9,522 bases of DNA from Spirochaetales bacterium (GTDB lineage Bacteria; Spirochaetota; Spirochaetia; Treponematales; UBA12059). The number at the start of each line of letters is the position of its first letter. Position 1 is the stretch's first letter. Where the stretch lies: the NCBI GenBank assembly GCA_004525355.1, contig SPCK01000055.1, positions 1 through 9,522 on the forward strand, given 5' to 3'. Below the pieces are notes generated by a model. The model saw nothing but the letters and a program-made list of their open reading frames with translations, had not been told where the DNA came from and made no database searches. A program made the translations under genes and the position numbers. Below, in pieces: positions 1 through 6,444 of this stretch.

Positions 1-86
1 CGGGAACGGCGTATCCTTTTTTCGCGGCTGATCCTTTTATCAGCGGATAAATCGGGAAACCGGAGCCTTCCGGACTTGGAGGAACG
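1..86 (+). other. Leader region of the exbB operon
   Basis: No gene is visible here. The region holds a perfect 6-bp inverted repeat (GCTGAT at 27-32, ATCAGC at 39-44, loop CCTTTT) and a smaller 5-bp one (CCGGA at 60-64, TCCGG at 69-73) just before the ribosome binding site. The octamer ATCCTTTT occurs at 13-20 and again at 31-38. Neither hairpin is followed by a T-run, so they do not look like plus-strand intrinsic terminators. I find no convincing -35/-10 pair. The operon promoter may lie upstream of the window. Confidence 0.4.
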
Positions 87-725
87 ATGCTCGATCTCAT
101 AATCAAGGGCGGTGTTGTCCTGTGGATAATCATGGCGCTGTCTGTAATCGGGGCGGTAATCATCATCGAACGAATACTGTACTTCCGTCGAATCGATGTG
201 GATGAAGAGAAGCTGTTCTCCCGAATCAAGGCGTCGGTAGAAAAGGGCCACTTCGACGAGGCTTTGTCCATCTGCGACAACAACGTGTCGCCACTGTCGG
301 CCCTGATCAAGGTAGGCATAGAGCATCGCTCCTACCCTGAGCTTGCCCAGAAGGAGGTCCTCAAGGACGCGGGCAACCAGGAAGTCCCACGGCTGGAGCG
401 CAATATCTCGGCCCTCGGCACGATTGCCCACATATCGCCCCTCCTGGGCCTGCTCGGAACCGTGACCGGAACGATGAAAGCGTTCGGCGTGCTCGGACGC
501 TTCGGCGCGGTGGCCGATCCCTCCATCCTGGCCAAGGGAGTATCCGAGGCCCTGATAACCACCGCTGCCGGCATCATCGTCGCTGTTCCGGCGGTTATCT
601 TCTATAATTACCTGGTCAACAAGATCAACATGATTCTGATCAAGATGGAGAACCAGGTGAACGCGCTCGTTCTGATGATAAACGCCGGCAAGCGGCCCGC
701 CTTACTTCGGGAGGAGCGGAAATGA
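87..725 (+). CDS. exbB: MotA/TolQ/ExbB-family proton channel subunit
   Basis: This 212-residue inner-membrane protein would form, with the next gene's product, the proton channel that energises a TonB/TolA-type transducer. Three membrane segments are visible in the usual family arrangement: about residues 10-33, 108-133 (with the GLLGTVTGTM motif at 121-130) and 155-176 (SEALITTAAGIIVAVPA). A cytoplasmic loop lies between the first two. Length and topology match ExbB/TolQ. The start is an ATG with GGAGG at 78-82, four bases upstream. Its TGA stop overlaps the next ATG (ATGA), indicating translational coupling. ExbB and TolQ cannot be separated on this protein alone; the TonB-like third gene and the absence of TolB/Pal nearby favour ExbB. 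Family assignment is firm, while the substrate of the energised system is unknown. Confidence 0.93.
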   Translation: MLDLIIKGGVVLWIIMALSVIGAVIIIERILYFRRIDVDEEKLFSRIKASVEKGHFDEALSICDNNVSPLSALIKVGIEHRSYPELAQKEVLKDAGNQEVPRLERNISALGTIAHISPLLGLLGTVTGTMKAFGVLGRFGAVADPSILAKGVSEALITTAAGIIVAVPAVIFYNYLVNKINMILIKMENQVNALVLMINAGKRPALLREERK

Positions 726-1138
726 TCATCAGCAGGCGGCTCAAGCCACAAATAAACGTCGATCTGACGCCCCTGATCGACGTGGTTTTCCAGCTGGTCA
801 TCTTCTTCATGATCTCCAGCACGTTCAAGACCACGCCAGGCATCGCCCTGGATCTTCCCGATTCCAGCAGTGCGCAGGCGGTCAGCGTGGCCGAACTGAG
901 CATCACGGCGGTCAATATGGACGAAGTGTACATCAACAAGATCCTGACCACGGCGGAAGGCGCCGAGGCTGTGGTCAAGGCCGAGCTCGAGGGTTTGAGC
1001 ATAGAGGACGTGCAGGCGACGCTTGAGGCGGGAGCAGAAGCACCGTATCAGCTAGTCGTTACCCTTTTGGATGCGTTGAGGCGGAATGGCGTCAACTCAG
1101 TCGGTCTTTCTACGAGGCCGCCGAGGGCGGTTCCGTGA
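722..1138 (+). CDS. exbD: ExbD/TolR-family biopolymer transport protein
   Basis: This 138-residue protein with a single membrane anchor would partner the ExbB-type channel. The N-terminus shows the family hallmark: a short basic cytoplasmic stretch, then VDLTPLIDVVFQLVIFFM at residues 13-30. Asp20 is at the position of the membrane aspartate that carries protons in ExbD/TolR. The remaining roughly 100 residues form the periplasmic domain, ending in a segment (about 106-134) that resembles the ExbD beta-sheet end (LVVTLLDALRRNGVNSVGLST). The ATG at 722 overlaps the exbB stop, with GGAGG at 710-714 as ribosome binding site. Its TGA overlaps the GTG of the next gene. Length is normal for the family. 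Confidence 0.93.
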   Translation: MIISRRLKPQINVDLTPLIDVVFQLVIFFMISSTFKTTPGIALDLPDSSSAQAVSVAELSITAVNMDEVYINKILTTAEGAEAVVKAELEGLSIEDVQATLEAGAEAPYQLVVTLLDALRRNGVNSVGLSTRPPRAVP

Positions 1139-2106
1139 CGGATTCCCGGACCCTTTGGCTGAAGGCCCAGGACCGCAAGCGGACGCTCCGTTCGCTGGGC
1201 ATTGTGCTGGCCGCCTATGCGGTCGCGTTTCTCATCTCATTATTGATCGGCTTATTCATCGTTCATGATGTGGCAGAGTTCTCGGGCCCGGTGATGGTAC
1301 GCCTCGGCAAACTTGAGGGAGAGGATGTGCGCAGGGCGAATGAAGCACCGGTCCTGGACACGATTCCGGAAACTCCCGCGCCGGAAACTCCTTCGGATTC
1401 CGTACCGGTCACTGAAACGACGTCGGCCGCACCGCAGTCCGCCAGCGCGCCAAAAGCCGCGCCCACGGCCCAGCCAAAGACGCCGGCGGCGCCGTCCAAA
1501 ACGGCTCCGGCTGTTCCCGCGACGACTAGCAGCCAGGCGGTTTCTCCTCCTCCGCCTCCTAAACCCGTCGTGATCAGGGGGAGCGACTCGGGCAATACGT
1601 ACGACCTCTCCTTCGAGGCGGGGGCGGGCGACGTGGGCCGGAGCTTCTACGTACCCATCTGGGTGTACATGCCCGTGCCATACGAGGTTTCCGATGAAAT
1701 TTACAAAGCCATCCCGGACCAGAAAGGGTTACCGGGAACCGCGGAGCAGAGAAAGGCCACTTTCGCGCGGTTCTACGTGAACTCGGGCACCGGCAGATGG
1801 ACCCTCAAAGGTGGCCGGAGCCCCGTTTATGATGCCAGGCCGGAAATCTGGGTGATGCTTGAGGAGGCCGGCTACCCGGTGGATTCCGCGGATTACAAGG
1901 CCGACCGATCGCTTAAGCCGGTCTCCATCCTTTTCAGGGTCTCGCCGTATCGTCCCGCTTCCGGAGTGGTTTTGGAGGATGTTCTCGTCGAGATCAGCAG
2001 CGGCTATTCCGATATCGACGAGGCGGTGCTTTACGCTTTTTCCCAGGCCAAGTTCCGGAACGATGGCAAGACTTCTATCAGCGGCCGGTTTACCTACACT
2101 TTCTGA
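1135..2106 (+). CDS. TonB-like energy transducer with Pro/Ala-rich linker
   Basis: This 323-residue protein probably reaches from the inner membrane across the periplasm and transmits energy from the ExbBD channel. A basic N-terminus precedes one membrane segment (about 20-43). A Pro/Ala/Ser/Thr-rich linker follows (about 70-147, including a run of six prolines broken by a lysine near its end), then a 175-residue globular part. The last 35 residues (SGYSDIDEAVLYAFSQAKF, then a short beta strand ending FTYTF) resemble the end of TonB C-terminal domains. The region between linker and tail (about 150-288) is longer than a standard TonB domain and I do not recognise it. The GTG start overlaps the previous stop (GTGA), with GAGGG at 1123-1127. 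TonB versus TolA-like function is not settled; the tail and gene order favour TonB. Confidence 0.8.
   Translation: MTDSRTLWLKAQDRKRTLRSLGIVLAAYAVAFLISLLIGLFIVHDVAEFSGPVMVRLGKLEGEDVRRANEAPVLDTIPETPAPETPSDSVPVTETTSAAPQSASAPKAAPTAQPKTPAAPSKTAPAVPATTSSQAVSPPPPPKPVVIRGSDSGNTYDLSFEAGAGDVGRSFYVPIWVYMPVPYEVSDEIYKAIPDQKGLPGTAEQRKATFARFYVNSGTGRWTLKGGRSPVYDARPEIWVMLEEAGYPVDSADYKADRSLKPVSILFRVSPYRPASGVVLEDVLVEISSGYSDIDEAVLYAFSQAKFRNDGKTSISGRFTYTF
1366..1391 (+). repeat. Short direct repeat coding PETP units in the TonB-like linker
   Basis: CCGGAAACTCC occurs at 1366-1376 and again at 1381-1391, a 15-base period that encodes two PETP units in a row. It is an in-frame coding repeat in the periplasmic linker, and such Pro/Ala-rich spacers commonly vary in length. 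Confidence 0.5.
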
Positions 2107-2169
2107 CGCGCAGTCTGGTTTCAGGTCATAGCGTCCGATAGAGGGCCATCCAGCGAATTATCCCCGGCG
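2107..2169. other. Convergent intergenic gap, no terminator seen
   Basis: These 63 bases lie between the stops of the TonB-like gene (plus) and the membrane-protein gene (minus). A bidirectional terminator would be expected here, but I see no stable GC-rich stem followed by a T-run on either strand. Confidence 0.5.
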
Positions 2170-2721
2170 TTACGATTGTTTCTTTTTGGTCTCATCGACC
2201 AGAGCTCCCGGGCGACACATGCATTCCAGGGCGGCGGCTATCATGTCGTTGCGCGCCGCGACTGCGGCGTTTGGGTGAATGGCCGAGATGGGCTCGCGGT
2301 CGGCGCCGGCTCCTGTCAGCACGGATACGTGCCCGGCGGGATACAGGTTCAACGTTTTGGCGAACGGGCCGAACAGCTTCTCGAAATTATCCAGGACCCA
2401 AGCCCTGCGCGCCTTGGCGTGCTCGCCGCAGGCCGCCTTGGCCTCGTCGTCGTCGATGCACACGCGGAGCCCTTGGGCAGGGACAGAGCTGGATCCTTGC
2501 AGAGCTATGGAAACGATGACGATCGCGGCGTCCATCAGGAACTCCTCCGGTTTGATGGACGAATCCAGGTCCTTCCGGATGAAGGATCGGAGTGATCGCG
2601 CCAAAACAGCGATGAAAGCTCCCGCGCCCGCGCTCCAGGCCAGGCTGGACGCGGCAGGTACGCCGGTTATCAGGGTGAAAAGGCCGGTAGGGCCGGCGCC
2701 CAGGGAAAAATAGACACCCAT
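2170..2721 (-). CDS. Hypothetical membrane protein
   Basis: I do not recognise this 183-residue protein. Its N-terminus is strongly hydrophobic and Gly/Ala-rich (about residues 3-21 and 23-41), suggesting two short membrane segments or a hairpin. A basic patch follows (RSLRSFIRK, 42-50), then another hydrophobic stretch (61-74), and a soluble C-terminal half with five cysteines and a lysine-rich tail. Third codon positions on this strand are GC-rich like the neighbouring genes, which favours it over overlapping plus-strand frames. The ATG at 2721 is the first possible start after the in-frame stop of the upstream Aat-like gene, and it lacks a Shine-Dalgarno sequence. The frame is open, without any ATG, GTG or TTG, for 31 codons upstream, so the N-terminus is uncertain. 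It is probably co-transcribed with the Aat-like gene 93 bases upstream. No function is proposed. Confidence 0.6.
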   Translation of the reverse strand: MGVYFSLGAGPTGLFTLITGVPAASSLAWSAGAGAFIAVLARSLRSFIRKDLDSSIKPEEFLMDAAIVIVSIALQGSSSVPAQGLRVCIDDDEAKAACGEHAKARRAWVLDNFEKLFGPFAKTLNLYPAGHVSVLTGAGADREPISAIHPNAAVAARNDMIAAALECMCRPGALVDETKKKQS

Positions 2722-2814
2722 GCGCCAGAGGCCGATGGTCTTGGCGACTATTCGAGTTCCCGAGTCCGCCGAGGCGACATACGACCCGTGGCCGTCGTGG
2801 AGCGCGGGAAGGTA

Positions 2815-3594
2815 TTATAGGATTTGGAGGATGCTGGAGGTGGCGAGAAGCTCGGCAACCGGCCGGGGCTCTTGATGCACGCAGAATATCGCGGATACGG
2901 GCGCGGAGTACGCATCGCGTAATAACGGAAGATAGTGTTTTCGTTCAAGGATGCGGGCGCCCAACCGGAGTTTGTAGTCGATCGGCATTCCCAGGTCCCA
3001 CACACGCAGGCCGGTCTTTGCCAGGAGGGCGGCCAGGGCGTAGAGTTGCACGGTACCGGCTCCCGAGACAGTGGTATAACCCGAGAGGCTGGCCCAAGCG
3101 CTTCCGATGACGTAGCCAATTTCTCCGGCAACCAGACGACCATCCTGGTATAGTTCCGCGGACGTCCAGTGGACGGCGCGCGCAGCGGAAGACCGGGCAA
3201 GTTCGAGGAAACAGGCGCGTAGTTCGGGCGTGAGCCACCCGTCGCCGTGCTTGGCGAAGCAACCCGCGAGGACGGCCGGGAAGTCCAGGTTCAGGCCGAG
3301 AGCATAGCGCTTGGCGGTCCTGAGAACTGTTTTTGTTGGCCGTACGTCGGACGGGTCTATCAGGCAGCGTACGCGGTGGAGCTTGGGCGTGAACAGGGTG
3401 ATCGACTCGGCGCCTTCGTCGAAGCGGGCGGACATGGGCATGAACCCCGCCAGGGCCGCTTCTTCCACAGCTTTCGGCGTAGGCGGCCTGGCCAAGATGA
3501 AATCGCCGGGGTAATCTGAGTCATTGAGGATGTCCGCGCAGCTGCGAAAGTCGTCGGTATCGTCGACGACCAGGCCATACTCGGTGAACAGCAT
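2815..3594 (-). CDS. Divergent leucyl/phenylalanyl-tRNA-protein transferase (Aat) family protein
   Basis: Aat attaches Leu or Phe from charged tRNA to protein N-termini as a degradation signal; this 259-residue protein has the Aat-type GNAT-like fold signature. Family landmarks in order are GF.P (50-53), GDGWLTPE (117-124, like the GTWITPEM motif), the strand pair GEIGYVIGSAW (157-167), and LGARILERKHYL (211-222, like SLGAREIPRAEFL). Several Aat hallmark residues differ. The PW and WWSP aromatic motifs become PM and FTP. The GES motif becomes SLS. The D-C-Q catalytic stretch reads D200-L-G202, so Asp is kept and Gln is lost. The start is fixed by AAGGAG at 3600-3605, five bases before the ATG; a longer frame from a TTG at 3666 has no such support. 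Family membership is fairly sure, but transferase activity is doubtful. Confidence 0.8.
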   Translation of the reverse strand: MLFTEYGLVVDDTDDFRSCADILNDSDYPGDFILARPPTPKAVEEAALAGFMPMSARFDEGAESITLFTPKLHRVRCLIDPSDVRPTKTVLRTAKRYALGLNLDFPAVLAGCFAKHGDGWLTPELRACFLELARSSAARAVHWTSAELYQDGRLVAGEIGYVIGSAWASLSGYTTVSGAGTVQLYALAALLAKTGLRVWDLGMPIDYKLRLGARILERKHYLPLLRDAYSAPVSAIFCVHQEPRPVAELLATSSILQIL

Positions 3595-3599
3595 CGCTT

Positions 3600-3605
3600 C
3601 TCCTT
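3600..3605 (-). promoter_or_regulatory. Ribosome binding site of the Aat-like gene
   Basis: On the minus strand AAGGAG lies five bases before the ATG at 3594 and decides that start over upstream in-frame candidates at 3612 (ATG) and 3666 (TTG). Its first two bases overlap the -35 box of the divergent lipoprotein promoter. Confidence 0.8.
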
Positions 3606-3632
3606 GACCCATCAGCCCGGCGGGCCTATAGT
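3604..3632 (+). promoter_or_regulatory. Sigma70-type promoter for the Bmp lipoprotein gene
   Basis: TTGACC (3604-3609) and TATAGT (3627-3632) are separated by exactly 17 bases; each matches the housekeeping consensus at five of six positions. Transcription would begin near 3639, giving a leader of about 48 bases before the ATG at 3687. It sits in the divergent gap between the Aat-like and lipoprotein genes. The leader is too short and lacks visible structure for a typical riboswitch. Confidence 0.7.
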
Positions 3633-3686
3633 CGAATACTACCCCGGATTCGATCCAAAGCTGCAACCAACCCTAGGAGGAACCCG

Positions 3687-4793
3687 ATGAAGTATTTTTT
3701 CCGGGCGATCGTCGTCGCCCTGGTCGTTTTCACTATCGCATCGTGTGGCGGCAAGAGCAAGACCGCTCCAGCCGTGAAGCAGGACGTGACCGTTCGGCTG
3801 CTCACCGACGCTACCGGCATTGACGATAAGTCGTTCAACGCAGCCGGTTGGCGTGGTATCCTGGCCTACTATGGCGATACCTGGGAAAACCAGTCCAAGA
3901 AGGGCACCAATTACGATTGGGTAACCGCCCAGACCCAGGATATGTACATTCCCAACCTCAAGCAGGCCTCCGATGAAAAGTACGACTTGATCATCGTGAC
4001 CGGTTTTACCTGGGCGGACGCCTTGGGCGAAGTGGCTCCCCTCTATCCGGACCAGAAGTACCTGATTGTCGATGTGGACTGGCTCGATGCTCCCAACGTG
4101 ATGCAGGCCACTTTCTCCGAGCACGAGGGTTCCTACCTTGTCGGCGTGGCCGCGGCGCTCAAGGCCAAGGCCGAAGGCGTCGCCGCTCCCAAGTTCGGCT
4201 TTATCGGCGGCGTGCCGGGCCCGGTCATCACCAAGTTCGAGATGGGCTGGGTGCAGGGCATCCTGTCGGTGCTTCCCGATGCCCAGGTCGTCGACTACTA
4301 CGCAAATGACTGGGGCAAGCCCGACCTGGCCAAGGCCCAGGCCAAGAATTGGTATGATTCCGGCGTGTATGCCATCTTCAGTGCGGCCGGCGGTACCGGA
4401 AACGGCACCATCGCCCAGGCCAAGGAATACCGCCTGCGCGGCAAGGGAGTCTGGGCTGTCGGTGTCGACAGTGACCAGTACGAGGACGGGCTGTACACGG
4501 ATACCCAGTCCGCGGTTCTGACGTCCATGATCAAGCGCGTCGAGTCGTCCACCGAATACGCCTTGCAAGCGGCCAAGGATGGCGCCTTCAAGGGCGAGGT
4601 CATCACCTTCGACACCGCTTCCGATGGCGTGGGATTCTCCGACAGGAACCCTGCGCTCGGCCCCGATATCGTATCGCAGGTGAACAAAGTCAGGCAGGAA
4701 ATAATAGACGGCACGGTCGTCGTGGTAGCAGGGTACGCGGAAGCACTTGCCAAGGGACTCGTTCCGGCCAACCTGCAGGCAAGCGACAAGTAA
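3687..4793 (+). CDS. Bmp/PnrA-family substrate-binding lipoprotein of an ABC importer
   Basis: This 368-residue periplasmic binding protein is anchored as a lipoprotein. The N-terminus has a basic start, a hydrophobic core and an IASC lipobox, with Cys20 as the lipidated residue. The Bmp family signature TGIDDKSFNAAGW is at 43-55, and VGVDSDQYEDG (258-268) matches the ligand-site segment of PnrA/TmpC and BmpA-like proteins. The C-terminal DGVGFS segment is also typical. Known family ligands are purine nucleosides (PnrA) and riboflavin (RfuA); the sequence alone does not decide between them. The start has an excellent AGGAGG at 3675-3680, six bases upstream, and a near-consensus promoter. The ATPase and both permeases follow. 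Strong promoter, strong ribosome binding site and downstream hairpins fit the usual excess of binding protein over membrane components. Confidence 0.93.
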   Translation: MKYFFRAIVVALVVFTIASCGGKSKTAPAVKQDVTVRLLTDATGIDDKSFNAAGWRGILAYYGDTWENQSKKGTNYDWVTAQTQDMYIPNLKQASDEKYDLIIVTGFTWADALGEVAPLYPDQKYLIVDVDWLDAPNVMQATFSEHEGSYLVGVAAALKAKAEGVAAPKFGFIGGVPGPVITKFEMGWVQGILSVLPDAQVVDYYANDWGKPDLAKAQAKNWYDSGVYAIFSAAGGTGNGTIAQAKEYRLRGKGVWAVGVDSDQYEDGLYTDTQSAVLTSMIKRVESSTEYALQAAKDGAFKGEVITFDTASDGVGFSDRNPALGPDIVSQVNKVRQEIIDGTVVVVAGYAEALAKGLVPANLQASDK

Positions 4794-4805
4794 TTTCGCA
4801 TCTCG

Positions 4806-4823
4806 CGCCGGTCGATTCCGGCG
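4806..4823 (+). other. 6-bp inverted repeat after the lipoprotein gene
   Basis: CGCCGG (4806-4811) pairs with CCGGCG (4818-4823) around a TCGATT loop, 12 bases past the lipoprotein stop codon. No T-run follows. It may cap and stabilise the 3' end of the lipoprotein message; this role is inferred from position. Confidence 0.45.
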
Positions 4824-4828
4824 GATTG

Positions 4829-4866
4829 ACGGCCCCCGATTCGCTCTATGCGTAGCTGGGGGCCGT
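4829..4866 (+). promoter_or_regulatory. Perfect 9-bp inverted repeat before the ATPase gene
   Basis: ACGGCCCCC (4829-4837) and GGGGGCCGT (4858-4866) are perfect complements with a 20-base loop. As RNA this is a GC-rich stem without a following U-run, so it could be a partial terminator or an mRNA-stabilising hairpin between binding protein and ATPase. As DNA it is a dyad covering the -35 region of the extended -10 promoter, its last base being the T of that element's TG, so it could be an operator. The sequence does not decide between these roles. Confidence 0.55.
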
Positions 4867-4874
4867 GCTATAAT
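4866..4874 (+). promoter_or_regulatory. Extended -10 promoter immediately before the ATPase start
   Basis: TGCTATAAT contains a perfect TATAAT (4869-4874) preceded by TGN, the extended -10 form that can work without a good -35 box; none is visible at the right distance. Transcription would start near 4881, within a base of the ATG at 4882, giving a leaderless message. A second TATAAT at 4878-4883 overlaps the start codon. Confidence 0.5.
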
Positions 4875-4881
4875 CGCTATA

Positions 4882-6444
4882 ATGGAAAATTATGCGGTCG
4901 AGATGATCGATATTACCAAGGCCTTTCCCGGTGTTCTGGCAAACGACCGCGTTCGTCTGGCCGTAAGACAGGGTGAGGTGCACGCCGTATTGGGAGAGAA
5001 CGGCGCGGGCAAAAGCACGCTCATGTCCGTGCTTTACGGGCTGTACGAGGCCGATTCCGGCTCCATCCGGATACGGGGTCATGATGCCAGGATCAGGAAT
5101 CCCAATGACGCCGCCGAGCTGGGTATCGGCATGGTATTCCAGCACTTCAAGCTCGTCAGGGACTATACCGTAACGGAGAATATCATCCTCGGTTCCGAAC
5201 CCAGGACTCGCTTCGGGCATGTCGACTTGGCTGGTGCCGAGCGCCGGGTGGCCGGGCTGTCCGCCACATACGGCCTGGCAGTCGACCCCCGGTCGCGCAT
5301 CGAAGACCTGGGCGTAGGGGCCCAGCAGCGCGTCGAGATTCTCAAGACGCTCTACCGGGAAGCGGACATACTGATACTCGATGAACCGACGGCGGTTCTG
5401 ACGCCACAGGAAGTCGACGAGCTGATGGCCGTCATCGCGCGCCTGAAGTCCGAGGGCAAGACCGTCATCCTGATTACCCACAAGCTTCGCGAAATAAAGG
5501 CGGCCGCCGATCGCTGTACTGTGCTCAGGCGAGGCAAAACCGTGGGCACGGTCGACGTGGCCGCCGCGCGCGAAGAGGATCTGGCCGAGATGATGGTCGG
5601 TCGGGCGGTCAACTTCAAGGTGGACAAGGAACCGGCTAACCCGGGACGCCCGGTGCTCGAGATTGAAGGGCTTACCGTACGCGGATCTCGCGGGAACGAC
5701 GCGGTCAGGGGTCTGTCCCTGACCGTTAGCGCGGGAGAGATCGTCGGGCTGGCCGGCGTGGACGGCAACGGCCAGTCCGAGCTGGTTCGGGCGCTGGCCG
5801 GGCTGGACAAGCCGACCGCGGGAACCATACGGCTGAATGGCCGGGACATAACCCACGCCAGCGTTCGTGAGCGCATAGAGCAGGGTATGGCCCACGTTCC
5901 CGAGGATCGCCACCGCCATGGCCTCGTCCTGGGCATGCGACTGGACGAGAACCTTGCCCTCAAGACTTTCCACAAGGCACCGTTCTCCAACCGGTGCGGC
6001 GCGCTCGACTTCAAGGCCATCGCGGCCAACGCCGATCGCCTGATAGCCCAGTTCGACGTCCGCGCAGGCAAGGGCCCGGCGACCAAGACGGAGGACATGT
6101 CCGGCGGCAACCAGCAGAAAGCCATCATCGCGCGCGAGCTGGACCTGTCCCCGGACCTGCTGGTTGTGGCACAGCCGACCCGCGGTCTGGATGTCGGTGC
6201 CATCGAATACATCCACGAGCGCATCGTAGCCGAGCGAGACAAAGGCCGCGCAGTGCTCCTGGTATCGTTCGAACTTGACGAGGTGATGGCCCTCTGCGAC
6301 CGGATCGCCGCCATTTCCCGAGGGAGCATCGTCGGAGAGGTTGCCGCCGCCGACGCCGATGAGCGATTCGTGGGCGCCATGATGGCTGGCGTGCAGCCCG
6401 AGGAATACCGCACGACCAGCGGCAAGAGGACCGCTCGTGGCTAG
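4882..6444 (+). CDS. Two-domain ABC importer ATPase (nucleoside/riboflavin type)
   Basis: This 520-residue cytoplasmic ATPase powers the importer and carries two fused nucleotide-binding domains, as in sugar/nucleoside (RbsA-like) ATPases. Domain 1 has a full Walker A (GENGAGKST, 38-46), a Q-loop (MVFQH, 84-88), the subfamily signature VGAQQRVEI and Walker B ILILDEP. Domain 2 has GVDGNGQSEL, where the Walker A lysine is replaced, a good SGGNQQ signature, and Walker B ending VVAQPTRGLD, with Gln for the catalytic Glu. Such a degenerate second site is usual in this subfamily. The start chosen is the ATG at 4882, which gives the family's usual MENYAVEMIDITKAFPG opening; a frame continuing up to 4747 overlaps the lipoprotein gene and lacks homology. 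There is no Shine-Dalgarno sequence. The 3' end overlaps the next gene by 8 bases. Confidence 0.92.
   Translation: MENYAVEMIDITKAFPGVLANDRVRLAVRQGEVHAVLGENGAGKSTLMSVLYGLYEADSGSIRIRGHDARIRNPNDAAELGIGMVFQHFKLVRDYTVTENIILGSEPRTRFGHVDLAGAERRVAGLSATYGLAVDPRSRIEDLGVGAQQRVEILKTLYREADILILDEPTAVLTPQEVDELMAVIARLKSEGKTVILITHKLREIKAAADRCTVLRRGKTVGTVDVAAAREEDLAEMMVGRAVNFKVDKEPANPGRPVLEIEGLTVRGSRGNDAVRGLSLTVSAGEIVGLAGVDGNGQSELVRALAGLDKPTAGTIRLNGRDITHASVRERIEQGMAHVPEDRHRHGLVLGMRLDENLALKTFHKAPFSNRCGALDFKAIAANADRLIAQFDVRAGKGPATKTEDMSGGNQQKAIIARELDLSPDLLVVAQPTRGLDVGAIEYIHERIVAERDKGRAVLLVSFELDEVMALCDRIAAISRGSIVGEVAAADADERFVGAMMAGVQPEEYRTTSGKRTARG

Noticed and set aside
27..44. Intrinsic terminator of a gene upstream of the window
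   Set aside because: The 6-bp stem is not followed by a T-run on either strand; the T-rich stretch lies before the stem.
2176..2713. Plus-strand frames of 139 and 144 codons opposite the hypothetical membrane protein
   Set aside because: They overlap each other, lack recognisable motifs, and have weaker third-position GC than the minus-strand frame, which also shows coherent membrane segments.
3595..3666. Longer Aat-like protein starting at TTG 3666 or ATG 3612
   Set aside because: Neither has a good ribosome binding site, whereas the ATG at 3594 has AAGGAG five bases upstream.
3639..3686. Riboswitch in the lipoprotein leader
   Set aside because: The predicted leader is only about 48 bases and shows no purine, FMN or preQ1 motif or convincing stem.
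3639..4568. 309-codon minus-strand frame opposite the lipoprotein gene
   Set aside because: Codon-aligned antisense shadow of a well-supported Bmp-family gene.
4747..4881. N-terminal extension of the ATPase from an ATG at 4747
   Set aside because: It would overlap the end of the lipoprotein gene and add 45 residues with no family similarity; the ATG at 4882 gives the typical N-terminus.
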